Of a stretch of DNA of 64,000 nucleotides, positions 40,443-55,400 are shown one piece after another. The notes below the pieces were generated by a model. The model had not been told where the DNA came from. It did no database searches and saw nothing but the letters and a program-made list of their open reading frames with translations. This stretch comes from Xanthostigma xanthostigma (taxonomy: Eukaryota > Arthropoda > Insecta > Raphidioptera > Raphidiidae): positions 10,300,501 through 10,364,500 of the forward strand of contig OY754470.1 in NCBI GenBank assembly GCA_963575645.1, read 5' to 3'. How positions within the stretch are numbered: the first letter of the stretch is position 1; every line of letters begins with the position of its first letter. Position numbers and translations under genes: made by a program.

Positions 40443-43400
40443 ATGTATTCTATAAATTTCCGGTCAATTTAAAATAAAAATTTAATTGTCGGCCCCACCC
40501 TATAAAAATTTACAAAATCGAAGTCTCCCAGAACGGGTCGATATTAATGTTACCCGGTAGATTTTGACATGCTAAATCCAATGAGCACAGGCGCAGCTCT
40601 GTATCTTGTCTAGTTTCGGAGATAATCGAGTTTGAAATTTTCAAACTTTAAATGCTCATAACTTCGAAACCAGATGAGATACAGTTCTGCGCTTGTGCTC
40701 ATTCGATTCAGCGCACTTTTTTCTATAAGGTCAAGTAAAATCAGGCATATCCGTGACACTTTTATATTTTCCAAAAAGTTGAAAAAATTGAAGTTTTTCG
40801 ATGTTTTCGCAAATCGGCGGCTTTTTGAGGCACTAAGAGCCTTCCGATGCGGCTAATATTATGTGTACTTATGGAAAAAATCACGCTGAATCCAATGAGA
40901 CCACCCGCATCTCTGTATCTCCTTTGGTTTAGGAGTTAGACGCGTTTTTATAAATTTTTCTTGAAAAAATTAAAAACGCTATAACTTGAAAACTACAATA
41001 GCTACAGACTTCTAGATACGCTCATTCGATTCAGCATGATTTTTTGCATAGGACCAAGTCATTTTCAACCGTATATTATATAAATTTCCGGTCGATACTG
41101 CACTTTATTTAAAATGAAAAAATAATCGTCGGCCCCCCCCTGTAAAAATTTTCAAAATCGAAGTCTCCCAGAACGGGTCGATATTAATGTTACCCGGTAG
41201 ATTTTGACACGCTGAATCCAATGAGCACAGGCGCAGCTCTGTATCTTGTCTAGTTTCGGAGATAATCGAGTTTGAAATTTTCAAACTTTAAATGCTCATA
41301 ACTTCGAAACCAGATGAGATACAGTTCTGCGCTTGTGCTCATTCGATTCAGCGCACTTTTTTCTATAAGGTCAAGTAAAATCAGGCATATCCGTGACACT
41401 TTTATATTTTCCAAAAAGTTGAAAAAATTGAAGTTTTTCGATGTTTTCGCAAATCGGCGGCTTTTTGAGGCACTAAGAGCCTTCCGATGCGGCTAATATT
41501 ATGTGTACTTATGGAAAAAATCACGCTGAATCCAATGAGACCACCCGCATCTCTGTATCTCCTTTGGTTTAGGAGTTAGACGCGTTTTTATAAATTTTTC
41601 TTGAAAAAATTAAAAACGCTATAACTTGAAAACTACAATAGCTACAGACTTCTAGATACGCTCATTCGATTCAGCATGATTTTTTGCATAGGACCAAGTC
41701 ATTTTCAACCGTATATTATATAAATTTCCGGTCGATACTGCACTTTATTTAAAATGAAAAAATAATCGTCGGCCCCCCCCTGTAAAAATTTTCAAAATCG
41801 AAGTCTCCCAGAACGGGTCGATATTAATGTTACCCGGTAGATTTTGACACGCTGAATCCAATGAGCACAGGCGCAGCTCTGTATCTTGTCTAGTTTCGGA
41901 GATAATCGAGTTTGAAATTTTCAAACTTTAAATGCTCATAACTTCGAAACCAGATGAGATACAGTTCTGCGCTTGTGCTCATTCGATTCAGCGCACTTTT
42001 TTCTATAAGGTCAAGTAAAATCAGGCATATCCGTGACACTTTTATATTTTCCAAAAAGTTGAAAAAATTGAAGTTTTTCGATGTTTTCGCAAATCGGCGG
42101 CTTTTTGAGGCACTAAGAGCCTTCCGATGCGGCTAATATTATGTGTACTTATGGAAAAAATCACGCTGAATCCAATGAGACCACCCGCATCTCTGTATCT
42201 CCTTTGGTTTAGGAGTTAGACGCGTTTTTATAAATTTTTCTTGAAAAAATTAAAAACGCTATAACTTGAAAACTACAATAGCTACAGACTTCTAGATACG
42301 CTCATTCGATTCAGCATGATTTTTTGCATAGGACCAAGTCATTTTCAACCGTATATTATATAAATTTCCGGTCGATACTGCACTTTATTTAAAATGAAAA
42401 AATAATCGTCGGCCCCCCCCTGTAAAAATTTTCAAAATCGAAGTCTCCCAGAACGGGTCGATATTAATGTTACCCGGTAGATTTTGACACGCTGAATCCA
42501 ATGAGCACAGGCGCAGCTCTGTATCTTGTCTAGTTTCGGAGATAATCGAGTTTGAAATTTTCAAACTTTAAATGCTCATAACTTCGAAACCAGATGAGAT
42601 ACAGTTCTGCGCTTGTGCTCATTCGATTCAGCGCACTTTTTTCTATAAGGTCAAGTAAAATCAGGCATATCCGTGACACTTTTATATTTTCCAAAAAGTT
42701 GAAAAAATTGAAGTTTTTCGATGTTTTCGCAAATCGGCGGCTTTTTGAGGCACTAAGAGCCTTCCGATGCGGCTAATATTATGTGTACTTATGGAAAAAA
42801 TCACGCTGAATCCAATGAGACCACCCGCATCTCTGTATCTCCTTTGGTTTAGGAGTTAGACGCGTTTTTATAAATTTTTCTTGAAAAAATTAAAAACGCT
42901 ATAACTTGAAAACTACAATAGCTACAGACTTCTAGATACGCTCATTCGATTCAGCATGATTTTTTGCATAGGACCAAGTCATTTTCAACCGTATATTATA
43001 TAAATTTCCGGTCGATACTGCACTTTATTTAAAATGAAAAAATAATCGTCGGCCCCCCCTGTAAAAATTTTCAAAATCGAAGTCTCCCAGAACGGGTCGA
43101 TATTAATGTTACCCGGTAGATTTTGACACGCTGAATCCAATGAGCACAGGCGCAGCTCTGTATCTTGTCTAGTTTCGGAGATAATCGAGTTTGAAATTTT
43201 CAAACTTTAAATGCTCATAACTTCGAAACCAGACGAGATACAGTTCTGCGCTTGTGCTCATTCGATTCAGCGCACTTTTTTCTATAAGGTCAAGTAAAAT
43301 CAGGCATATCCGTGACACTTTTATATTTTCCAAAAAGTTGAAAAAATTGAAGTTTTTCGATGTTTTCGCAAATCGGCGGCTTTTTGAGGCACTAAGAGCC

Positions 43401-46400
43401 TTCCGATGCGGCTAATATTATGTGTACTTATTGAAAAAATCACGCTGAATCCAATGAGACCACCCGCATCTCTGTATCTCCTTTGGTTTAGGAGTTAGAC
43501 GCGTTTTTATAAATTTTTCTTGAAAAAATTAAAAACGCTATAACTTGAAAACTACAATAGCTACAGACTTCTAGATACGCTCATTCGATTCAGCATGATT
43601 TTTTGCATAGGACCAAGTCATTTTCAACCGTATATTATATAAATTTCCGGTCGATACTGCACTTTATTTAAAATGAAAAAATAATCGTCGGCCCCCCCCT
43701 GTAAAAATTTTCAAAATCGAAGTCTCCCAGAACGGGTCGATATTAATGTTACCCGGTAGATTTTGACACGCTGAATCCAATGAGCACAGGCGCAGCTCTG
43801 TATCTTGTCTAGTTTCGGAGATAATCGAGTTTGAAATTTTCAAACTTTAAATGCTCATAACTTCGAAACCAGATGAGATACAGTTCTGCGCTTGTGCTCA
43901 TTCGATTCAGCGCACTTTTTTCTATAAGGTCAAGTAAAATCAGGCATATCCGTGACACTTTTATATTTTCCAAAAAGTTGAAAAAATTGAAGTTTTTCGA
44001 TGTTTTCGCAAATCGGCGGCTTTTTGAGGCACTAAGAGCCTTCCGATGCGGCTAATATTATGTGTACTTATGGAAAAAATCACGCTGAATCCAATGAGAC
44101 CACCCGCATCTCTGTATCTCCTTTGGTTTAGGAGTTAGACGCGTTTTTATAAATTTTTCTTGAAAAAATTAAAAACGCTATAACTTGAAAACTACAATAG
44201 CTACAGACTTCTAGATACGCTCATTCGATTCAGCATGATTTTTTGCATAGGACCAAGTCATTTTCAACCGTATATTATATAAATTTCCGGTCGATACTGC
44301 ACTTTATTTAAAATGAAAAAATAATCGTCGGCCCCCCCCTGTAAAAATTTTCAAAATCGAAGTCTCCCAGAACGGGTCGATATTAATGTTACCCGGTAGA
44401 TTTTGACACGCTGAATCCAATGAGCACAGGCGCAGCTCTGTATCTTGTCTAGTTTCGGAGATAATCGAGTTTGAAATTTTCAAACTTTAAATGCTCATAA
44501 CTTCGAAACCAGAAGAGATACAGTTCTGCGCTTGTGCTCATTCGATTCAGCGCACTTTTTTCTATAAGGTCAAGTAAAATCAGGCATATCCGTGACACTT
44601 TTATATTTTCCAAAAAGTTGAAAAAATTGAAGTTTTTCGATGTTTTCGCAAATCGGCGGCTTTTTGAGGCACTAAGAGCCTTCCGATGCGGCTAATATTA
44701 TGTGTACTTATGGAAAAAATCACGCTGAATCCAATGAGACCACCCGCATCTCTGTATCTCCTTTGGTTTAGGAGTTAGACGCGTTTTTATAAATTTTTCT
44801 TGAAAAAATTAAAAACGCTATAACTTGAAAACTACAATAGCTACAGACTTCTAGATACGCTCATTCGATTCAGCATGATTTTTTGCATAGGACCAAGTCA
44901 TTTTCAACCGTATATTATATAAATTTCCGGTCGATACTGCACTTTATTTAAAATGAAAAAATAATCGTCGGCCCCCCCCTGTAAAAATTTTCAAAATCGA
45001 AGTCTCCCAGAACGGGTCGATATTAATGTTACCCGGTAGATTTTGACACGCTGAATCCAATGAGCACAGGCGCAGCTCTGTATCTTGTCTAGTTTCGGAG
45101 ATAATCGAGTTTGAAATTTTCAAACTTTAAATGCTCATAACTTCGAAACCAGACGAGATACAGTTCTGCGCTTGTGCTCATTCGATTCAGCGCACTTTTT
45201 TCTATAAGGTCAAGTAAAATCAGGCATATCCGTGACACTTTTATATTTTCCAAAAAGTTGAAAAAATTGAAGTTTTTCGATGTTTTCGCAAATCGGCGGC
45301 TTTTTGAGGCACTAAGAGCCTTCCGATGCGGCTAATATTATGTGTACTTATTGAAAAAATCACGCTGAATCCAATGAGACCACCCGCATCTCTGTATCTC
45401 CTTTGGTTTAGGAGTTAGACGCGTTTTTATAAATTTTTCTTGAAAAAATTAAAAACGCTATAACTTGAAAACTACAATAGCTACAGACTTCTAGATACGC
45501 TCATTCGATTCAGCATGATTTTTTGCATAGGACCAAGTCATTTTCAACCGTATATTATATAAATTTCCGGTCGATACTGCACTTTATTTAAAATGAAAAA
45601 ATAATCGTCGGCCCCCCCCCTGTAAAAATTTTCAAAATCGAAGTCTCCCAGAACGGGTCGATATTAATGTTACCCGGTAGATTTTGACACGCTGAATCCA
45701 ATGAGCACAGGCGCAGCTCTGTATCTTGTCTAGTTTCGGAGATAATCGAGTTTGAAATTTTCAAACTTTAAATGCTCATAACTTCGAAACCAGATGAGAT
45801 ACAGTTCTGCGCTTGTGCTCATTCGATTCAGCGCACTTTTTTCTATAAGGTCAAGTAAAATCAGGCATATCCGTGACACTTTTATATTTTCCAAAAAGTT
45901 GAAAAAATTGAAGTTTTTCGATGTTTTCGCAAATCGGCGGCTTTTTGAGGCACTAAGAGCCTTCCGATGCGGCTAATATTATGTGTACTTATGGAAAAAA
46001 TCACGCTGAATCCAATGAGACCACCCGCATCTCTGTATCTCCTTTGGTTTAGGAGTTAGACGCGTTTTTATAAATTTTTCTTGAAAAAATTAAAAACGCT
46101 ATAACTTGAAAACTACAATAGCTACAGACTTCTAGATACGCTCATTCGATTCAGCATGATTTTTTGCATAGGACCAAGTCATTTTCAACCGTATATTATA
46201 TAAATTTCCGGTCGATACTGCACTTTATTTAAAATGAAAAAATAATCGTCGGCCCCCCCCTGTAAAAATTTTCAAAATCGAAGTCTCCCAGAACGGGTCG
46301 ATATTAATGTTACCCGGTAGATTTTGACACGCTGAATCCAATGAGCACAGGCGCAGCTCTGTATCTTGTCTAGTTTCGGAGATAATCGAGTTTGAAATTT

Positions 46401-49400
46401 TCAAACTTTAAATGCTCATAACTTCGAAACCAGACGAGATACAGTTCTGCGCTTGTGCTCATTCGATTCAGCGCACTTTTTTCTATAAGGTCAAGTAAAA
46501 TCAGGCATATCCGTGACACTTTTATATTTTCCAAAAAGTTGAAAAAATTGAAGTTTTTCGATGTTTTCGCAAATCGGCGGCTTTTTGAGGCACTAAGAGC
46601 CTTCCGATGCGGCTAATATTATGTGTACTTATTGAAAAAATCACGCTGAATCCAATGAGACCACCCGCATCTCTGTATCTCCTTTGGTTTAGGAGTTAGA
46701 CGCGTTTTTATAAATTTTTCTTGAAAAAATTAAAAACGCTATAACTTGAAAACTACAATAGCTACAGACTTCTAGATACGCTCATTCGATTCAGCATGAT
46801 TTTTTGCATAGGACCAAGTCATTTTCAACCGTATATTATATAAATTTCCGGTCGATACTGCACTTTATTTAAAATGAAAAAATAATCGTCGGCCCCCCCC
46901 CTGTAAAAATTTTCAAAATCGAAGTCTCCCAGAACGGGTCGATATTAATGTTACCCGGTAGATTTTGACACGCTGAATCCAATGAGCACAGGCGCAGCTC
47001 TGTATCTTGTCTAGTTTCGGAGATAATCGAGTTTGAAATTTTCAAACTTTAAATGCTCATAACTTCGAAACCAGATGAGATACAGTTCTGCGCTTGTGCT
47101 CATTCGATTCAGCGCACTTTTTTCTATAAGGTCAAGTAAAATCAGGCATATCCGTGACACTTTTATATTTTCCAAAAAGTTGAAAAAATTGAAGTTTTTC
47201 GATGTTTTCGCAAATCGGCGGCTTTTTGAGGCACTAAGAGCCTTCCGATGCGGCTAATATTATGTGTACTTATGGAAAAAATCACGCTGAATCCAATGAG
47301 ACCACCCGCATCTCTGTATCTCCTTTGGTTTAGGAGTTAGACGCGTTTTTATAAATTTTTCTTGAAAAAATTAAAAACGCTATAACTTGAAAACTACAAT
47401 AGCTACAGACTTCTAGATACGCTCATTCGATTCAGCATGATTTTTTGCATAGGACCAAGTCATTTTCAACCGTATATTATATAAATTTCCGGTCGATACT
47501 GCACTTTATTTAAAATGAAAAAATAATCGTCGGCCCCCCCCTGTAAAAATTTTCAAAATCGAAGTCTCCCAGAACGGGTCGATATTAATGTTACCCGGTA
47601 GATTTTGACACGCTGAATCCAATGAGCACAGGCGCAGCTCTGTATCTTGTCTAGTTTCGGAGATAATCGAGTTTGAAATTTTCAAACTTTAAATGCTCAT
47701 AACTTCGAAACCAGATGAGATACAGTTCTGCGCTTGTGCTCATTCGATTCAGCGCACTTTTTTCTATAAGGTCAAGTAAAATCAGGCATATCCGTGACAC
47801 TTTTATATTTTCCAAAAAGTTGAAAAAATTGAAGTTTTTCGATGTTTTCGCAAATCGGCGGCTTTTTGAGGCACTAAGAGCCTTCCGATGCGGCTAATAT
47901 TATGTGTACTTATGGAAAAAATCACGCTGAATCCAATGAGACCACCCGCATCTCTGTATCTCCTTTGGTTTAGGAGTTAGACGCGTTTTTATAAATTTTT
48001 CTTGAAAAAATTAAAAACGCTATAACTTGAAAACTACAATAGCTACAGACTTCTAGATACGCTCATTCGATTCAGCATGATTTTTTGCATAGGACCAAGT
48101 CATTTTCAACCGTATATTATATAAATTTCCGGTCGATACTGCACTTTATTTAAAATGAAAAAATAATCGTCGGCCCCCCCTGTAAAAATTTTCAAAATCG
48201 AAGTCTCCCAGAACGGGTCGATATTAATGTTACCCGGTAGATTTTGACACGCTGAATCCAATGAGCACAGGCGCAGCTCTGTATCTTGTCTAGTTTCGGA
48301 GATAATCGAGTTTGAAATTTTCAAACTTTAAATGCTCATAACTTCGAAACCAGACGAGATACAGTTCTGCGCTTGTGCTCATTCGATTCAGCGCACTTTT
48401 TTCTATAAGGTCAAGTAAAATCAGGCATATCCGTGACACTTTTATATTTTCCAAAAAGTTGAAAAAATTGAAGTTTTTCGATGTTTTCGCAAATCGGCGG
48501 CTTTTTGAGGCACTAAGAGCCTTCCGATGCGGCTAATATTATGTGTACTTATTGAAAAAATCACGCTGAATCCAATGAGACCACCCGCATCTCTGTATCT
48601 CCTTTGGTTTAGGAGTTAGACGCGTTTTTATAAATTTTTCTTGAAAAAATTAAAAACGCTATAACTTGAAAACTACAATAGCTACAGACTTCTAGATACG
48701 CTCATTCGATTCAGCATGATTTTTTGCATAGGACCAAGTCATTTTCAACCGTATATTATATAAATTTCCGGTCGATACTGCACTTTATTTAAAATGAAAA
48801 AATAATCGTCGGCCCCCCCCTGTAAAAATTTTCAAAATCGAAGTCTCCCAGAACGGGTCGATATTAATGTTACCCGGTAGATTTTGACACGCTGAATCCA
48901 ATGAGCACAGGCGCAGCTCTGTATCTTGTCTAGTTTCGGAGATAATCGAGTTTGAAATTTTCAAACTTTAAATGCTCATAACTTCGAAACCAGATGAGAT
49001 ACAGTTCTGCGCTTGTGCTCATTCGATTCAGCGCACTTTTTTCTATAAGGTCAAGTAAAATCAGGCATATCCGTGACACTTTTATATTTTCCAAAAAGTT
49101 GAAAAAATTGAAGTTTTTCGATGTTTTCGCAAATCGGCGGCTTTTTGAGGCACTAAGAGCCTTCCGATGCGGCTAATATTATGTGTACTTATTGAAAAAA
49201 TCACGCTGAATCCAATGAGACCACCCGCATCTCTGTATCTCCTTTGGTTTAGGAGTTAGACGCGTTTTTATAAATTTTTCTTGAAAAAATTAAAAACGCT
49301 ATAACTTGAAAACTACAATAGCTACAGACTTCTAGATACGCTCATTCGATTCAGCATGATTTTTTGCATAGGACCAAGTCATTTTCAACCGTATATTATA

Positions 49401-52400
49401 TAAATTTCCGGTCGATACTGCACTTTATTTAAAATGAAAAAATAATCGTCGGCCCCCCCCCTGTAAAAATTTTCAAAATCGAAGTCTCCCAGAACGGGTC
49501 GATATTAATGTTACCCGGTAGATTTTGACACGCTGAATCCAATGAGCACAGGCGCAGCTCTGTATCTTGTCTAGTTTCGGAGATAATCGAGTTTGAAATT
49601 TTCAAACTTTAAATGCTCATAACTTCGAAACCAGATGAGATACAGTTCTGCGCTTGTGCTCATTCGATTCAGCGCACTTTTTTCTATAAGGTCAAGTAAA
49701 ATCAGGCATATCCGTGACACTTTTATATTTTCCAAAAAGTTGAAAAAATTGAAGTTTTTCGATGTTTTCGCAAATCGGCGGCTTTTTGAGGCACTAAGAG
49801 CCTTCCGATGCGGCTAATATTATGTGTACTTATGGAAAAAATCACGCTGAATCCAATGAGACCACCCGCATCTCTGTATCTCCTTTGGTTTAGGAGTTAG
49901 ACGCGTTTTTATAAATTTTTCTTGAAAAAATTAAAAACGCTATAACTTGAAAACTACAATAGCTACAGACTTCTAGATACGCTCATTCGATTCAGCATGA
50001 TTTTTTGCATAGGACCAAGTCATTTTCAACCGTATATTATATAAATTTCCGGTCGATACTGCACTTTATTTAAAATGAAAAAATAATCGTCGGCCCCCCC
50101 CTGTAAAAATTTTCAAAATCGAAGTCTCCCAGAACGGGTCGATATTAATGTTACCCGGTAGATTTTGACACGCTGAATCCAATGAGCACAGGCGCAGCTC
50201 TGTATCTTGTCTAGTTTCGGAGATAATCGAGTTTGAAATTTTCAAACTTTAAATGCTCATAACTTCGAAACCAGATGAGATACAGTTCTGCGCTTGTGCT
50301 CATTCGATTCAGCGCACTTTTTTCTATAAGGTCAAGTAAAATCAGGCATATCCGTGACACTTTTATATTTTCCAAAAAGTTGAAAAAATTGAAGTTTTTC
50401 GATGTTTTCGCAAATCGGCGGCTTTTTGAGGCACTAAGAGCCTTCCGATGCGGCTAATATTATGTGTACTTATGGAAAAAATCACGCTGAATCCAATGAG
50501 ACCACCCGCATCTCTGTATCTCCTTTGGTTTAGGAGTTAGACGCGTTTTTATAAATTTTTCTTGAAAAAATTAAAAACGCTATAACTTGAAAACTACAAT
50601 AGCTACAGACTTCTAGATACGCTCATTCGATTCAGCATGATTTTTTGCATAGGACCAAGTCATTTTCAACCGTATATTATATAAATTTCCGGTCGATACT
50701 GCACTTTATTTAAAATGAAAAAATAATCGTCGGCCCCCCCCTGTAAAAATTTTCAAAATCGAAGTCTCCCAGAACGGGTCGATATTAATGTTACCCGGTA
50801 GATTTTGACACGCTGAATCCAATGAGCACAGGCGCAGCTCTGTATCTTGTCTAGTTTCGGAGATAATCGAGTTTGAAATTTTCAAACTTTAAATGCTCAT
50901 AACTTCGAAACCAGATGAGATACAGTTCTGCGCTTGTGCTCATTCGATTCAGCGCACTTTTTTCTATAAGGTCAAGTAAAATCAGGCATATCCGTGACAC
51001 TTTTATATTTTCCAAAAAGTTGAAAAAATTGAAGTTTTTCGATGTTTTCGCAAATCGGCGGCTTTTTGAGGCACTAAGAGCCTTCCGATGCGGCTAATAT
51101 TATGTGTACTTATGGAAAAAATCACGCTGAATCCAATGAGACCACCCGCATCTCTGTATCTCCTTTGGTTTAGGAGTTAGACGCGTTTTTATAAATTTTT
51201 CTTGAAAAAATTAAAAACGCTATAACTTGAAAACTACAATAGCTACAGACTTCTAGATACGCTCATTCGATTCAGCATGATTTTTTGCATAGGACCAAGT
51301 CATTTTCAACCGTATATTATATAAATTTCCGGTCGATACTGCACTTTATTTAAAATGAAAAAATAATCGTCGGCCCCCCCCTGTAAAAATTTTCAAAATC
51401 GAAGTCTCCCAGAACGGGTCGATATTAATGTTACCCGGTAGATTTTGACACGCTGAATCCAATGAGCACAGGCGCAGCTCTGTATCTTGTCTAGTTTCGG
51501 AGATAATCGAGTTTGAAATTTTCAAACTTTAAATGCTCATAACTTCGAAACCAGAAGAGATACAGTTCTGCGCTTGTGCTCATTCGATTCAGCGCACTTT
51601 TTTCTATAAGGTCAAGTAAAATCAGGCATATCCGTGACACTTTTATATTTTCCAAAAAGTTGAAAAAATTGAAGTTTTTCGATGTTTTCGCAAATCGGCG
51701 GCTTTTTGAGGCACTAAGAGCCTTCCGATGCGGCTAATATTATGTGTACTTATGGAAAAAATCACGCTGAATCCAATGAGACCACCCGCATCTCTGTATC
51801 TCCTTTGGTTTAGGAGTTAGACGCGTTTTTATAAATTTTTCTTGAAAAAATTAAAAACGCTATAACTTGAAAACTACAATAGCTACAGACTTCTAGATAC
51901 GCTCATTCGATTCAGCATGATTTTTTGCATAGGACCAAGTCATTTTCAACCGTATATTATATAAATTTCCGGTCGATACTGCACTTTATTTAAAATGAAA
52001 AAATAATCGTCGGCCCCCCCCTGTAAAAATTTTCAAAATCGAAGTCTCCCAGAACGGGTCGATATTAATGTTACCCGGTAGATTTTGACACGCTGAATCC
52101 AATGAGCACAGGCGCAGCTCTGTATCTTGTCTAGTTTCGGAGATAATCGAGTTTGAAATTTTCAAACTTTAAATGCTCATAACTTCGAAACCAGATGAGA
52201 TACAGTTCTGCGCTTGTGCTCATTCGATTCAGCGCACTTTTTTCTATAAGGTCAAGTAAAATCAGGCATATCCGTGACACTTTTATATTTTCCAAAAAGT
52301 TGAAAAAATTGAAGTTTTTCGATGTTTTCGCAAATCGGCGGCTTTTTGAGGCACTAAGAGCCTTCCGATGCGGCTAATATTATGTGTACTTATGGAAAAA

Positions 52401-55400
52401 ATCACGCTGAATCCAATGAGACCACCCGCATCTCTGTATCTCCTTTGGTTTAGGAGTTAGACGCGTTTTTATAAATTTTTCTTGAAAAAATTAAAAACGC
52501 TATAACTTGAAAACTACAATAGCTACAGACTTCTAGATACGCTCATTCGATTCAGCATGATTTTTTGCATAGGACCAAGTCATTTTCAACCGTATATTAT
52601 ATAAATTTCCGGTCGATACTGCACTTTATTTAAAATGAAAAAATAATCGTCGGCCCCCCCCTGTAAAAATTTTCAAAATCGAAGTCTCCCAGAACGGGTC
52701 GATATTAATGTTACCCGGTAGATTTTGACACGCTGAATCCAATGAGCACAGGCGCAGCTCTGTATCTTGTCTAGTTTCGGAGATAATCGAGTTTGAAATT
52801 TTCAAACTTTAAATGCTCATAACTTCGAAACCAGAAGAGATACAGTTCTGCGCTTGTGCTCATTCGATTCAGCGCACTTTTTTCTATAAGGTCAAGTAAA
52901 ATCAGGCATATCCGTGACACTTTTATATTTTCCAAAAAGTTGAAAAAATTGAAGTTTTTCGATGTTTTCGCAAATCGGCGGCTTTTTGAGGCACTAAGAG
53001 CCTTCCGATGCGGCTAATATTATGTGTACTTATGGAAAAAATCACGCTGAATCCAATGAGACCACCCGCATCTCTGTATCTCCTTTGGTTTAGGAGTTAG
53101 ACGCGTTTTTATAAATTTTTCTTGAAAAAATTAAAAACGCTATAACTTGAAAACTACAATAGCTACAGACTTCTAGATACGCTCATTCGATTCAGCATGA
53201 TTTTTTGCATAGGACCAAGTCATTTTCAACCGTATATTATATAAATTTCCGGTCGATACTGCACTTTATTTAAAATGAAAAAATAATCGTCGGCCCCCCC
53301 CTGTAAAAATTTTCAAAATCGAAGTCTCCCAGAACGGGTCGATATTAATGTTACCCGGTAGATTTTGACACGCTGAATCCAATGAGCACAGGCGCAGCTC
53401 TGTATCTTGTCTAGTTTCGGAGATAATCGAGTTTGAAATTTTCAAACTTTAAATGCTCATAACTTCGAAACCAGATGAGATACAGTTCTGCGCTTGTGCT
53501 CATTCGATTCAGCGCACTTTTTTCTATAAGGTCAAGTAAAATCAGGCATATCCGTGACACTTTTATATTTTCCAAAAAGTTGAAAAAATTGAAGTTTTTC
53601 GATGTTTTCGCAAATCGGCGGCTTTTTGAGGCACTAAGAGCCTTCCGATGCGGCTAATATTATGTGTACTTATGGAAAAAATCACGCTGAATCCAATGAG
53701 ACCACCCGCATCTCTGTATCTCCTTTGGTTTAGGAGTTAGACGCGTTTTTATAAATTTTTCTTGAAAAAATTAAAAACGCTATAACTTGAAAACTACAAT
53801 AGCTACAGACTTCTAGATACGCTCATTCGATTCAGCATGATTTTTTGCATAGGACCAAGTCATTTTCAACCGTATATTATATAAATTTCCGGTCGATACT
53901 GCACTTTATTTAAAATGAAAAAATAATCGTCGGCCCCCCCCTGTAAAAATTTTCAAAATCGAAGTCTCCCAGAACGGGTCGATATTAATGTTACCCGGTA
54001 GATTTTGACACGCTGAATCCAATGAGCACAGGCGCAGCTCTGTATCTTGTCTAGTTTCGGAGATAATCGAGTTTGAAATTTTCAAACTTTAAATGCTCAT
54101 AACTTCGAAACCAGATGAGATACAGTTCTGCGCTTGTGCTCATTCGATTCAGCGCACTTTTTTCTATAAGGTCAAGTAAAATCAGGCATATCCGTGACAC
54201 TTTTATATTTTCCAAAAAGTTGAAAAAATTGAAGTTTTTCGATGTTTTCGCAAATCGGCGGCTTTTTGAGGCACTAAGAGCCTTCCGATGCGGCTAATAT
54301 TATGTGTACTTATGGAAAAAATCACGCTGAATCCAATGAGACCACCCGCATCTCTGTATCTCCTTTGGTTTAGGAGTTAGACGCGTTTTTATAAATTTTT
54401 CTTGAAAAAATTAAAAACGCTATAACTTGAAAACTACAATAGCTACAGACTTCTAGATACGCTCATTCGATTCAGCATGATTTTTTGCATAGGACCAAGT
54501 CATTTTCAACCGTATATTATATAAATTTCCGGTCGATACTGCACTTTATTTAAAATGAAAAAATAATCGTCGGCCCCCCCCTGTAAAAATTTTCAAAATC
54601 GAAGTCTCCCAGAACGGGTCGATATTAATGTTACCCGGTAGATTTTGACACGCTGAATCCAATGAGCACAGGCGCAGCTCTGTATCTTGTCTAGTTTCGG
54701 AGATAATCGAGTTTGAAATTTTCAAACTTTAAATGCTCATAACTTCGAAACCAGATGAGATACAGTTCTGCGCTTGTGCTCATTCGATTCAGCGCACTTT
54801 TTTCTATAAGGTCAAGTAAAATCAGGCATATCCGTGACACTTTTATATTTTCCAAAAAGTTGAAAAAATTGAAGTTTTTCGATGTTTTCGCAAATCGGCG
54901 GCTTTTTGAGGCACTAAGAGCCTTCCGATGCGGCTAATATTATGTGTACTTATTGAAAAAATCACGCTGAATCCAATGAGACCACCCGCATCTCTGTATC
55001 TCCTTTGGTTTAGGAGTTAGACGCGTTTTTATAAATTTTTCTTGAAAAAATTAAAAACGCTATAACTTGAAAACTACAATAGCTACAGACTTCTAGATAC
55101 GCTCATTCGATTCAGCATGATTTTTTGCATAGGACCAAGTCATTTTCAACCGTATATTATATAAATTTCCGGTCGATACTGCACTTTATTTAAAATGAAA
55201 AAATAATCGTCGGCCCCCCCCTGTAAAAATTTTCAAAATCGAAGTCTCCCAGAACGGGTCGATATTAATGTTACCCGGTAGATTTTGACACGCTGAATCC
55301 AATGAGCACAGGCGCAGCTCTGTATCTTGTCTAGTTTCGGAGATAATCGAGTTTGAAATTTTCAAACTTTAAATGCTCATAACTTCGAAACCAGATGAGA

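Noticed and set aside
42985..48324. Two identical 72-codon minus-strand frames at 42985-43203 and 48106-48324
   Set aside because: They exist only in the two monomers with a 7-C run, which shifts the frame. Not genes.
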